The position numbers and the translations under genes were made by a program. From assembly GCF_932294415.1 (NCBI RefSeq), contig NC_065535.1, positions 92,706,862 to 92,770,861 on the forward strand: a stretch of DNA of 64,000 bases, given 5' to 3'. The stretch is from Quercus robur (Eukaryota; Streptophyta; Magnoliopsida; Fagales; Fagaceae). The notes below the pieces were generated by a model that did no database searches, was not told the DNA's origin, and was given only the letters and a program-made list of their open reading frames with translations. Shown in pieces: positions 25,432 to 34,220 of this stretch; positions within the stretch are counted from its first letter, which is position 1, and each line of letters opens with the position of its first letter.

Positions 25432-26139
25432 GAGGTTTTGAGTGTATTAGTGTAATACTTAACACTGTGTAACAAAATTTCCCTGGGGTTTTTGATTGTA
25501 ACATAGGAAAACCTCTATTATTTGAACTTTGAAGTAAATCCATTTCATGGTTAAGATTAAATTCTACAACTCTAAAGCTGTACAAACTCTGTACTCTTAC
25601 AAATTTAGAAAATAAAATCTTAAACACAGTATTTAAAGAGCAAAATTTTGGCCAACGGGGGCTTGGCTCAGTTGGGTATGGTTCGTTCGCTCTGCCTAAC
25701 ATACTCAGGTTTGATTCTTGCGACCAGCAGGAGTCTGTTGGTGGGCATCACATCCCTAAGCTTGTGTGCTTTGCCCGGGGGTTTAATATAACCATAAACA
25801 CCCCCATTTTTTTGTCTCAAAAAAAAAAAAAGGCAAAATTTTGTGCTATTTGCTCATAAAACTAAACTGCATATGTAGAATTTTTGCTCTTATGAAAGCT
25901 ATTTCTACGAATGATCAAATTTGGTGGTGCTATATATAATATCAGTAACTTTTGTAAGTATGTAGCTTAATCTCTGGATTTTTATGCAGGGTGCGATTGA
26001 GATAGACGAGGACCTTCTATCAAATAGCGCCAGATCACTCGAGACATTGGTTTATGTTGGAATGACGTTGGGTGTCTCCACAAAGAAACCATCAGGAAAT
26101 GGGCTGCCGAATTTGGGAAGTTGTAATTTAGGTGATTGA
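3688..26139 (+). CDS. PSD2/PSD3-like: Phosphatidylserine decarboxylase, C2/EF-hand type (PSD2/PSD3-like)
   Basis: Decarboxylates phosphatidylserine to phosphatidylethanolamine; plant homologues act on ER or tonoplast. Coding exons: 3688-3879, 3984-4063, 5328-5352, 7212-7271, 8602-8670, 9356-9448, 9531-9581, 10973-11056, 11472-11563, 12237-12392, 12608-12692, 16532-16643, 17727-17827, 19062-19109, 19264-19410, 23086-23181, 23286-23360, 23464-23556, 24024-24110, 24239-24289, 25990-26139. They total 1947 nt, 648 codons, the family's usual length. A basic N-terminus is followed by a C2-like region (about 43-165), EF-hand loops [13 protein letters not shown] (191-203) and [13 protein letters not shown] (227-239), a CCPVC motif (255-259) and the decarboxylase domain (about 395-635). 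GGST (589-592) is the self-cleavage site whose Ser591 becomes the pyruvoyl group; Asp447 and His500 are candidate catalytic partners. All introns are GT-AG except the one after 17827, which is GC-AG. The N-terminal start is the only Met in the first exon. No frameshift or stop was found, so the gene looks functional. Confidence 0.95.
4325..4460 (+). mobile_element. tRNA-derived SINE-like insertion (PSD intron 2)
   Basis: A box-A-like stretch (AGCTCTATCTCAAATGGCA) is followed about 50 bp later by a box-B-like GGATTCAAGAC, and the element ends in a repeated AAAAG tail at about 4436-4460. This is the layout of a pol III SINE. A weak TTTGTG match flanks both sides. The ends are approximate. Confidence 0.5.
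5637..6475 (-). mobile_element. 5'-truncated LINE (PSD intron 3)
   Basis: On the minus strand this encodes broken pieces of the C-terminal region of a plant LINE polyprotein: a segment with [18 protein letters not shown], then [18 protein letters not shown], then [14 protein letters not shown]. These are hallmarks of the zinc-binding region after the reverse transcriptase. A T-run at 5637-5652 is the poly(A) tail read on the opposite strand. Frameshifts and stops separate the pieces, so the copy is dead. Confidence 0.85.
8897..9049. mobile_element. 153-bp hAT-type MITE (PSD intron 5)
   Basis: The ends are imperfect inverted repeats of about 18 bp sharing GTTTTAAAAACCAG. The element is flanked by GGTATGAG (8889-8896) and GGTATGTG (9050-9057), an 8-bp target duplication with one mismatch, as expected for hAT transposons. 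The interior has several ACCGG/CCGGT-like palindromic pieces and no coding capacity. Confidence 0.75.
10011..10501 (-). mobile_element. TRIM-like miniature LTR element (PSD intron 7)
   Basis: Two related direct repeats, about 10011-10216 and 10350-10501, share GGACTAGTCTA, TTTATAAAG and ACACAACACAC motifs and flank only about 130 bp. That spacer contains GCTTTGATACCA (10302-10313), the complement of a primer-binding site close to that of initiator Met tRNA (TGGTATCAGAGC). This matches a terminal-repeat retrotransposon in miniature on the minus strand. The left repeat has an internal duplication of about 55 bp (10031 and 10086). Element ends are approximate. Confidence 0.55.
10502..10630 (+). 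mobile_element. LINE-like fragment next to the TRIM (PSD intron 7)
   Basis: The frame reads [21 protein letters not shown], close to the RWFGHVQRRP signature common at the C-terminus of plant LINE reverse-transcriptase proteins. Only about 40 residues remain. It abuts the TRIM-like element, which probably inserted into or beside it. Confidence 0.55.
13942..14039 (+). mobile_element. 98-bp tRNA-derived SINE with 20-bp target duplication (PSD intron 11)
   Basis: The insert carries a box-A-like TTATAGCTCGATTGAC and a box-B-like GGGTTCAAATCC and ends in ATCAAAAAAA. It is flanked by AGAAATGGAAGGTGGATGTC (13922-13941) and AGAAATAGAAGGTGGATGTC (14040-14059), 19 of 20 bases identical, which defines both ends. 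Very short for a SINE. Confidence 0.85.
14880..15720 (+). mobile_element. 5'-truncated LINE (PSD intron 11)
   Basis: Translation gives disrupted LINE pieces: [19 protein letters not shown] followed by KSYYHVL, then [19 protein letters not shown] and TLFDWT near the 3' end. The order matches the C-terminal domain of plant LINE polyproteins. Stops and frame changes show it is dead. The 3' end lies near the T/A-rich stretch at about 15700-15735; the 5' end is approximate. Confidence 0.8.
20340..20680 (+). mobile_element. 5'-truncated LINE (PSD intron 15)
   Basis: The frame at 20424-20690 reads [20 protein letters not shown] then [11 protein letters not shown], the conserved WRERNxRTF tail of plant LINE proteins. 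It ends where an oppositely oriented LINE begins. Confidence 0.8.
20681..22005 (-). mobile_element. 5'-truncated LINE, opposite strand (PSD intron 15)
   Basis: Reading 22005 towards 20681 gives [36 protein letters not shown], then a long frame at 21585-21211 with [32 protein letters not shown]. These follow the order of a LINE reverse-transcriptase C-terminus. Stops break the frame. It lies tail to tail with the LINE at 20340-20680. Confidence 0.85.
22690..22935. repeat. Mutator-like MITE-type remnant (PSD intron 15)
   Basis: The phrases 'TTTAGTCCCTTATG', 'GAGCTATTGGTCTC', 'GTGGCTAACGGAGTGATG' also occur in altered form at 26390-26530 and in the complete foldback element at 34889-35254, so this is probably one arm of the same family. 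No clear ends. Confidence 0.4.
24725..24995. mobile_element. Foldback MITE (PSD intron 20)
   Basis: Left part GTTGTGTTTGGCATTGGC, repeated TTTAGCTTATTTTTGCTA phrases and TTATGGGTCTTACTATACTA are mirrored as inverse copies in the right half (TAGTATAGTGGGACCCAT, CAAAAATAAGCT). The element at 62995-63218 is a relative. The ends are approximate. Confidence 0.6.
25651..25832 (+). mobile_element. tRNA-derived SINE with target duplication (PSD intron 20)
   Basis: The 5' end reads GGCTTGGCTCAGTTGGG, a pol III box A, followed by CAGGTTTGATTCTTG, a box B, then a unique region and a terminal A-run. It is flanked by GCAAAATTTTG on both sides (25640-25650 and 25833-25843), a perfect 11-bp target duplication that fixes both ends. 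It is a retroposon and not a tRNA gene, because the acceptor and anticodon arms do not fold. Confidence 0.88.
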
Positions 26140-26323
26140 GACATTATTCTTTGGGATACCAAAGAGAGGTCGTTTCATTTAAATTTTTTTTTTTTTTTTT
26201 GAAGTGCATGTAAATTATATTAAGCGGATAGTTCTTGTATATTATATGACTCAAATCAAAGCCATATATTATATAAGTATTTCATGTATATTGTTTGCAC
26301 TAATTTGTGTGAATTCTAATATA

Positions 26324-26329
26324 AATAAA
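26324..26329 (+). terminator. Candidate poly(A) signal of PSD
   Basis: AATAAA about 185 nt after the stop codon in an AT-rich 3' flank. Plant poly(A) signals are loose, so this is only a candidate. Confidence 0.35.
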
Positions 26330-26976
26330 CTGTTTTACGTTATCTTATCTGTACTTAGCGTAGGCTCTTTACTAATTATTTAGGCAAAATTATTTTGTTG
26401 ATCTCTAAAGTTTACCTACTAAGCGCTTTTGTTCCCTAAAGTTTGAAATGAACACTATTGGTTCCTTGAATTTAAAAAATAAGCTTTATTGGCCCTCATT
26501 TAACTTCTGTTAGTTTTCTTACTTATGTGTCTAACAGAACAATGACATGACATTAGAAATTACACATAAGCGAACTCAACTTTTAAAACTCCAACTCAAC
26601 AAATCTACCAATATTACAACTTTTACTCCTCCCCTTCATTACCCCTTCCTAGTTCCAATACACCTTCTACCCTTTTACGAAACACTCAGCCATAAGTGTG
26701 AAGTGTAATGTCAGGTCAATGATTACCTTCTTCTACTCCCTCCTCCTTAATCACTTAGGGGAAAAAAAAAAACCGTCTAGATTATAATATATGACTACTG
26801 AGGGGGAAAAAAATTCCCAAATTAAAATACATGATTAGATTAACTGGGCTCATTGGTCTTTCTCTTATCATAAATGTTGACCAGTGAGAAATGAAAAAAT
26901 AGGTGCATTTAATTTAATTTTTTTTTTTTTTGAGAAGAACATAGGTGCATTATGTATGTTGTAAAATAATTGACTT

Positions 26977-27122
26977 GGAGCACAAACCGGCTCTAATTTT
27001 GTAGTTTTTTGTAACCCACCGCCTGTGGTGGAAAGTTTGTTAGCTTTTGATAATGCTAACTTGTTTTGTAATAGACTTGGTTCTTAGTTAATATTATATC
27101 TTGGTTTACCGAAAAAAAAAAA
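26977..27122 (+). mobile_element. Short 5'-truncated non-LTR retroposon
   Basis: A 146-bp insert ending in a 13-base A-run after GGTTTACCG is flanked by ATTGACTT (left copy ends at 26976, right copy ends at 27131). A poly(A) tail plus a short target duplication is typical of a 5'-truncated LINE or SINE copy. Confidence 0.65.
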
Positions 27123-27197
27123 AATTGACTTAAATTACTAATATTGATTGTGAAAATATTTTGGGCTTAAAAAGGTTCTCCAAACAAATAATAGGAA

Positions 27198-27479
27198 CTA
27201 GCCTCTGAGCACGAGCTCATGCGCGTGCTCAGAGGCTCTTCTATTTTTTGGATAAGGGTTAATTTAGAGCATTTATTATAATTTGGGATTACTACATTTT
27301 CCAATTACAAAAAAGACTTAAGGGTGTGATAAGTATCATGTGTGGAGAAATAATTTTTCATCACACCCCTAGATTTTTTTTGTGATTGGAAAATATAGTA
27401 ATCCCAAATTATAATAAATGCTCTAAATTAAATCTTACCCAAAAAATAGAATAGCCTTTGAGCACGCGCTCAGGCTAGT
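27198..27479. mobile_element. Palindromic foldback MITE, ~282 bp
   Basis: The two halves are near-perfect inverted copies: ACTAGCCTCTGAGCACG...GAGCATTTATTATAATTTGG on the left, and CCAAATTATAATAAATGCTC...GCGCTCAGGCTAGT on the right. The spacer of about 40 bp also pairs in part. The left end carries an extra hairpin (27201-27236, GCCTCTGAGCACG / CGTGCTCAGAGGC). No target duplication was recognised. A Mutator-type foldback element is the likeliest class. Confidence 0.85.
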
Positions 27480-27606
27480 CAATACTTATATTGTATTTTA
27501 TAAAGTACGTAACATTTTCTATGGAGTAGTACATTAATAAGATTTTTGTTAAAGGAAATGCTCCTAAAAAGATCCTAAAATTTAGTACTACCCATCCATG
27601 TTTTTT

Positions 27607-27610
<4 letters not shown>

Positions 27611-27655
<45 letters not shown>

Positions 27656-27656
27656 C
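27611..27656. repeat. Long T homopolymer
   Basis: About 46 T residues in a row; its length is likely to be unreliable in assembly. Confidence 0.9.
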
Positions 27657-28180
27657 CTTTTTGGTGTTGTTGATGTTGTTCTTTTTTTTCAAATTTTATG
27701 TATGACAGTTGTCATTTTTTGTCTAATCCTAAAATGGAGTTTTTTTTAATCCTAAAATTTAGCCATTTACTATACATTCATAACATAAGTAAATAAAAGC
27801 TTAAATTGAAAATTTTATGGCAAGAGATACACGTTAATTGTATAAAACCACAATTGTATTTTGAGATTTTTTTTTAATAAAGTATTAAATGGTGCTTTAA
27901 TCTTAACAAAAGGCTAATACAATTGGGAATTAATGATTAGAAGTATCTAGAAAAAAAATTGTATAAAAACTTCATTATTGTTTGTTGAGAAGGAAAAAAA
28001 AAAAAAAAATACTATAAAGTATTATTAAATGTGGTTTAACAAAAACCCAATAGGAATAATAATGAACTTTTATTTTAATTCGTCAATGCTGTTCTTCTAA
28101 ATTTTTTATTGAACAAAAGTACACTAAATGTAGTTTAAGTTCATAGCAGTAGGAACAGCATCCAAATTCACGTTTAAGTT

Positions 28181-28745
28181 CAAATTCACGTTTTCCTTTT
28201 TTTTTTTTTTTTTTTTTTCTTTTAAATCTCTTCCATATTTTGAAAAAAAAAAGGAGTTCTACTATGAAACCACTACTATAACTTCTCCATCCATATCCTT
28301 ATATTTAGGCACTAATATATCTGATTTTGAAAGAAAATAAAAGGCTAAATTTGAGGGAAATTTAAAAGATTAAGGTGGGGAATTGGTGTGACCCTATCCT
28401 TATTTAAAAGTTTATCAAAAAAAGAAAAAAGAAAAAAGAAAAACTACACATTTAAAAAAAATCCCATGTTCTATCCATGAAATATTTTAAAAAATCCCAT
28501 TTTCTATCCCACATTTAAAAACTACCTGACCACCCCTTTTTTTAACCCAAATTCACGTTTTCCTCTTTTTTTTTTTTTTTTTTTTTCTTTTAAATCTCAA
28601 ATATTTTGGAAAAAAAATAAGAAAAAAGACTCCTACTATAAAACTACTACTATAACTTCTCCATCAATATCCTTATATTTAGACACTAACATATCTGATT
28701 TTGAAAGAAAATAAAAGGCTAAATTTTAGGGAAATTTAAAAGATA
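28181..28745. repeat. Two-unit tandem duplication, ~370-bp period
   Basis: The block starting AAATTCACGTTTTCC, with a long T-run, TTTTAAATCTC, ACTATAACTTCTCCATC and CTGATTTTGAAAGAAA, occurs at about 28181-28372 and again at about 28549-28745 with few changes. Confidence 0.8.
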
Positions 28746-29017
28746 AAAAATTTAAATTGAATTTGACATAGAATTATACAAATGATAAATATAGTTTCTA
28801 TTACAAAAGAATTTTTTTTACAACAATTTCTTAGATAACAACCACTTTATGTGAGGTTTAATACATATAATAATTCTTATAAAATCTCTCACCCGAACTT
28901 ATCTAATATTCCATTCCAATGACTCCTCAATGCAATCCAAAAAAATTGTGCGTACGTGAACCTGAGAGAGATAAAAGAATTAGGGTTAAACCAAGCATTT
29001 AAAAAAAAAAAAAACTT

Positions 29018-29960
29018 CAATCAACAAACCAAAGTTAGCGTGCGTGTTATTAAAGATAATAGCATAAGTTTGTTAGAGTTTGTGTTTGATTTAAATTTTG
29101 ATGAGATCATTTTTCCTGAAAATCCTATTAAAATTGTTTAGAATAAAGATAAAGATTTTTTAGAATTTAACTCTATCATGGACTCTTTAAAATCTTATCA
29201 CCACATCATCAACTATTTAAGTAAAAAAGTAATGGAGATCTAAAAAAGAAAAAAAAAAGAAAAAAAAAAGGGAGTTAACGTGTCAAAATTACTTTTAAAA
29301 AAAAGAAAAAAAAAGGAGTTAACATTTCAAAATTACATTAAAAAAAAAAGAAAAAGAAAAAAAAGGGAGTTAACATTTCAAAATTACATTTTAAAAAAGA
29401 AAAAAGAAAAAAAGGGAGTTAATGTGATACATATTAAAAAAAAAAAGTATAACTCAAGGTTGCTACATATCTAAATAAAAAAATTTAATCAACAAATCAA
29501 AGTTAACTTGCGTGTTATTAAAGATAATAGCATAAGTTTGTTAGAGTTAGAGTTTGTGTTTGGTTTAAATTTTGATGAGATCATTTTTCTTGAAAATCTT
29601 ATTAAAATTGTTCAAAATAAAGATAAAGATTTTTTAGAATTTAACTCTATCATGGACTCTTTAAAATCTTATCACCACATCATCAACTATTTAAATTATT
29701 AACTAATGGAGATCTAAAAAGAAAAAAAAAGGGAGTTAACGTGTCAAAATTAAATTTAAAAAAAAAGAAAAAAGAAAAAAGAAGGGAGTTAACATTTCAA
29801 AATTACATTTAAAAAAGAAAAGAAAAAGAAAAAAAAAGGGAGTTAACGTGATACAGATAAAAAAGAAGAAGAAGAAGAAGGTAGAACTCAAGGTTGCTAC
29901 ATACCTAAATAAAAAAAATTAACGCCAAAAACATATACAATGATGGTAAAAAAAAAAAAA
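29018..29960. repeat. Two-unit tandem duplication, 468-bp period
   Basis: CGTGTTATTAAAGATAATAG occurs at 29043 and 29511, and about 450 bp after each remain collinear. Both copies encode nearly the same peptide segment (VIKDNSISLL... followed by NSIMDSLKSYHHI). Copy 1 has a stop where copy 2 has a Gln. Copy 2 continues into the longer repeat shared with 2280-3360. Confidence 0.8.
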
Positions 29961-30780
29961 AAAAAATTAACACCAAAAACATATACTATGATGGTAAAAA
30001 AAAAGTTCCTTAAAAAGGAAAAAAAATGAAGAAGGAAAAAAAAAAAAAAAGAAGCGAGGAAGGAGAAGGAAATAGTAATTAATCATTTATATTTTGATCA
30101 TTAATTAGGGAGTATTGTGGTAACTATTTTTATTTCAATTCCAAATTTTTAAATAAAATGTAAACAAAGACTACTAAAGGAAGTAAGGGAAGCCATACTG
30201 TTTAACTGTTCACGAATAATTTTGAATGCTTTTTTTTGTAACATAAAGTAGCCCTGTCTTTGGATTGCAATACCTACAACATGAAATAACAATTCATTAA
30301 GAAGTACAGCGATAGAGTATATGAAGGAACCATTCATTTCAAAATTACATTTAAAAAAAAAAGAAAAAGAAAAAAAAGAGTTAATGTGATACACATAAAA
30401 AAAGAAAAAAGAAAAAAAAGGAGAACTCAAAGAAAGTCAATCATAAACAAAAGAAAAGAAAACAAAGAGAAACTTGCAAAAGATAGAACCTGAAATTTGT
30501 TGGAGTTTCTGATAGTAAATGTCTTTAATCTAAAGAAAAAGAAAGGAGGATATAGAGCTAAACTAAATGTCTTTAATCTGAAAAAGAAAGTGAGATAGAA
30601 ACTGCAAAGCGTATGTGAGTTTGTGGGTCTTAAAGTGTAAGGATTTTAATTTACATATTTATCCTCGTTAGTTGAAAACTTGTAAGTGGGTATGATGAGG
30701 GTATTTTAGGCATAAAAAATGAGCAATCCAAATAGGGGAAGCCCCTTAAATAGTAGTATAGATTAAGAAAATTAAGCAAA
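29155..30780. repeat. Dispersed repeat, copy 2 (direct repeat of 2280-3360)
   Basis: Collinear with 2280-3360 in the same orientation about 27 kb away, and complete where copy 1 is cut by the LTR. It includes A-rich tracts, TGTAAACAAAGACTAC, AATGTCTTTAATCTAAAG and the end GGGTATTTTAGGCATAAAAA. Class unknown. Confidence 0.75.
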
Positions 30781-31523
30781 AAAAAAAAAAAAAAACCCAA
30801 AAGCACAAAAAAAATTACGTGATTTCGCAATGGTCTACATCCACATGCCATTGTAAGAAAATTTCAATATATTAAATTTGGGAGAATATAAGTTTAGTGT
30901 AGAGTCACTCTTAATTGGACCACGTGGCATGTGGGGGCTTAGGTGAGTAAGTAGGGAGAGGACACAGTTTTTTGCCACTATCTCTATCAGTACTACAGAT
31001 TTGTCTTCATTTGGTAGTGTTTGTTGTGCCATCTATTATGGGATTGAGATCTGATGCAATTGCAATAATGCAATTACCCCTCTTCCCTTTCACAATATTT
31101 TTTTTACTAATCTTACTTTTTTACTTTTTTATTTTTATTTTTATTTATTTAGTGCTTGAGATTTAAAGTTGCTTTTTGTAATTTTAAATCTCAGCCATTC
31201 ATAGCGATTGTATTAGCTGCAATACCCACCTAATCTCAGTCCATCTGTTATTACTATATGTCTCTTAATTGGACTTGTATCCAGCTGGTCGCATGACTAA
31301 TGTGGCTAGATTGGGTGTTGTGTTGTCGATCTGATTTGCAATGTTGATTTTGGTGGGGGCTTGGTTTGTTGTTCCTGATTGGACTATGGGGGTAAATTGG
31401 GTGAAGGTGGAAAAGGGTATTTAGGATGTTAACAAGGGAGATGGCTTGACTGGATTTTATTTTGTTTAGTTGTTAGGACCTTATATTAGGACTTATTACA
31501 CCTAGATTGAGGTTGATTGTGGG

Positions 31524-31760
31524 TAGGGGTGGCAATTGGGTGGGATGGGTCAATTTTGGGTTGGGTACACATTTACCCATTAACCCATTAACCCATTTGT
31601 TATCCATTTAAATATAAATTAAATACCCATTACCCACCCAACTCATTTAATTTGATGGGTATCCAATTCACCCATTTAACCAATTATTAAACACATGTAT
31701 ATCAGTATATATTTACAATGAGTAAAAAACATGTAAAATTACCAAAACGCCCCACAACTT
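31524..31760 (+). mobile_element. 5' end of a hAT-like element related to 37458-40686
   Basis: It starts TAGGGGTGGCAATTGGG, the same terminus as the large element at 37458, and has the same subterminal run of ACCCATTAACCCATT phrases. At 31737-31755 is AAAATTACCAAAACGCCCC, a single copy of the motif that is amplified in the large element. No matching right end was found, so it is truncated or interrupted. Confidence 0.6.
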
Positions 31761-32204
31761 TAAACAACCAAATTACCCTTGGTCCCTCTAAAAATGTTAT
31801 CTCTCTTTCTTTGGCTTTCTTGCTAGACCAAGGGACTAAACTAAGCCATGAATGAAGCTCAAATCTGAGGTATTTGATTTTTTAGATCTAAAGGATTTGA
31901 TAGCTCTAATATGAATTTGTGTTTTTTTGCAAGAGATAGCTTTTATGGTAGAGAGGAACTAGTGGTGATTTTCAGAAGGTAGAGGGATGCATTGAAGAGT
32001 GGTTAGGGTTCCGACGAGCCTTCGCTGGCATCAATGGTGATGGTAATGGTAATAGTCTAGTGATCGAATTGGTCAATGCCTCGCTTCTCCATCCCAATTG
32101 GCTTACTCTCTTCTCAGCACTGAGGATCTCGATTCAAGGTCCCTCTCTCTCTCTCTCTGTTTGGTTGCTGAGAAAACGTTGGAAAATTGAAGGAATTTTA
32201 AGTT

Positions 32205-32663
32205 GTACTCTTTAGTGACGAAATTTATTTCGTCGCTGTTTCTAACTTTTTTGTTATGAATTATGATTTTGTCACTAAAGCTGCCGGTTTATATGCATTG
32301 GACTTTTGGTGACGATTTAGTTTCGTCACTATTGGTTACCTTTGGCGACGAAATGAGTTTTGTCGCTAATACTGTTCAAAGCAACATCTATAGCAATGAA
32401 ATATTTCGTCACTAAAAATCTCAACTTTTAGCGACAAAGTATTTCGTCACTATAGATTAATTAAGTTCGCGCCTAGTTTTTCCTTGTTGGCACCCTTGTT
32501 TCAAATCAGCAATAGCGACGAAAATTACTTTTCGTTGCTAAATGTTATAATTTTTTTCATTATTATCGACATAATCCATATTTTGTTGCTAAATCTGTAA
32601 TTTTAGCGACGAAAAAATATTTCCTCACTAAGTTTTGTCGCTAAAAATACATTTTGTTGTAGT
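32205..32663. mobile_element. CACTA (En/Spm-like) terminal region with palindromic repeats
   Basis: At least seven copies of a palindromic motif of the form TAGYGACGAAA...TTTCGTCRCTA lie within about 450 bp, followed by ATTTTGTTGTAGTA at 32650-32663. The reverse complement, TACTACAACAAAAT, resembles the CACTACAA terminus of CACTA transposons, whose subterminal repeats bind transposase. No left terminus and no transposase frame were seen, so this is a degenerate end or a non-autonomous copy. Confidence 0.6.
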
Positions 32664-33219
32664 ATTGAGCTGAGTTAATTAGGGTTAGGTGCTTAGGATA
32701 GGCAATAGAGAAAATTATAAGTAAATTAGTGAGATTTATGAGGGTTCGAAGCTCAAGATATGTTTGGAAGTTGAGAAAATGAAAGAAAATCTACAAGAGT
32801 TCTCTTAGGGTTTGGATTTTCTCAGTGGAGGTGCGGCTGGTTGGGTTTTGGTTTTTTTCTTTTAATGTTCTTAATTTAAAATTTAGATTTTAGATGGGTA
32901 CAATAAGTTTACCTATTAACACTCACAAAATATTAAATAATTCTTTGTTTTCAGTTGAATGTAGCAACAAAAATATTATTAAAAAGAGTAATATAATAGA
33001 TCATATTGAATTGTATATAGAGTAAAATTAATACTAGAATATGTTTGAAAAGAAAAAAATTAAAATAAGAAAAAAATGGCTTTTAATTGCATCCCAATCG
33101 CACATCATGGTCTCCTTTTTATTTTTTGGATAATGTTTTTTAAAAGCCCCACTTTTTCAACTATACGTATATTTTAGCCTACTTTCAATAAAAATCATTC
33201 AGCAAAATATCAAATAATT

Positions 33220-33805
33220 TTTGGGAGTTCTTGCAATCTATTACTATTTTTCCATCAAGTTCAATGTCACTAACCAGATTGATAGAAAACATTTCAAGAA
33301 CTCATTGACACTCTTAACAACTTGAAGGGACTTTGAATCCCCACACGAATTCAACAACACACAGAGAACACCATAATAAGCACAAATACCTTGACCCATA
33401 TACTCCACAACTTGTTCAACATCATTGCCCTCCTCACACAAACCCATCAAATCAACATTTGGTCAGTCATCGCATAATGGGTCACTCTCATTTTCATTGC
33501 TAAGCTAATTAGTATTCATATTTTGCCCATTGGAGCGGCTCTTCTTCCTGTTACTCTCTGACTGTGAAGAAGGTTCAGTGTGGGATTTGTACTGAGTGTT
33601 GGGTGCTTTGGCGGTAAGAGACACCACTATCGTGGCAACAATAGGCCTTTGAGTTGTGGTTATTGGGTAGTGTGTAGGTGTAGAGAGGTTTAAATGGCAT
33701 GGGGTTGAGAGGGAGCTGAGTCGAAAGTTGTGGTGCTATTTGAGGTCTCAAGTGGGAAGCGATAATGGAGTTTCTTAAGCCCTGAAAAGATATTAGAGAA
33801 GCCAT
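33220..33805 (-). pseudogene. DYW-type PPR protein pseudogene, N-terminal fragment
   Basis: It begins MASLISFQGLRNSIIASHL, which looks like an organelle-targeting leader rich in Ser, Arg and Leu, from 33805. Homology resumes near 33460 with DLMGLCEEGNDVEQVVEYM and LLNSCGDSKSLQVVKSVNEF, matching the start of the PPR tract in plant DYW-type editing factors of the MEF8-like class. The frame shifts after about residue 70, two in-frame stops follow (N*L near 33508 and D*P near 33472), and a further shift near 33295 is needed to recover SDIELDGK. The remaining PPR repeats and the DYW domain are absent. The parent gene presumably acted in organellar RNA editing; this copy is dead. Confidence 0.65.
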
Positions 33806-34220
33806 CCTCTATTCGGTCAGACCTTGCTTCTTTTTCTTTGTTCTTTCCATCAATCCATTGAGTTTCAAATTAAGGGGGTTTGAGTTTGTTTTTTAAAGCT
33901 TGTGTGTCTCACATGACCATTCCTTTATTAATTTATTTATTTATTTTGATGGGACCATTCCTTTAGTTTTAATAGTAGACTAATTGGATGTATTGATTTG
34001 GCAATTATTTAAAGTTTGTGGAGTAAATTAGCTAGTAAAAAAATTTAGGAGGTGTTTTGGCCACTACTTTAAAGTTCAGAGGGGTGTATAGGCATTTTTT
34101 TCTATTGTTTTTGAAATTTAAAGATTGATGGTTCTAAAAAGATAGGTTGCTTCAATATTAATTGCCTAGGTTTTGTGCAAATTCACAAAAGCATTTATGT
34201 CAGGTCACCTATAACTAATA

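Larger units (their letters stand above)
26140..27197. other. PSD 3' flank with retroposon debris
   Basis: No gene seen. It holds the probable 3' UTR of PSD, a remnant at 26390-26530 related to the foldback family at 34889, and a short non-LTR insertion at 26977-27122. Confidence 0.6.

Noticed and set aside
25651..25832. A tRNA gene from the box A and box B matches
   Set aside because: No cloverleaf with acceptor and anticodon stems; A-tail and target duplication show a SINE.
31820..32150. Possible captured gene fragment between the hAT-like end and the CACTA region
   Set aside because: GC rises and a short frame is open, but no protein family could be recognised.
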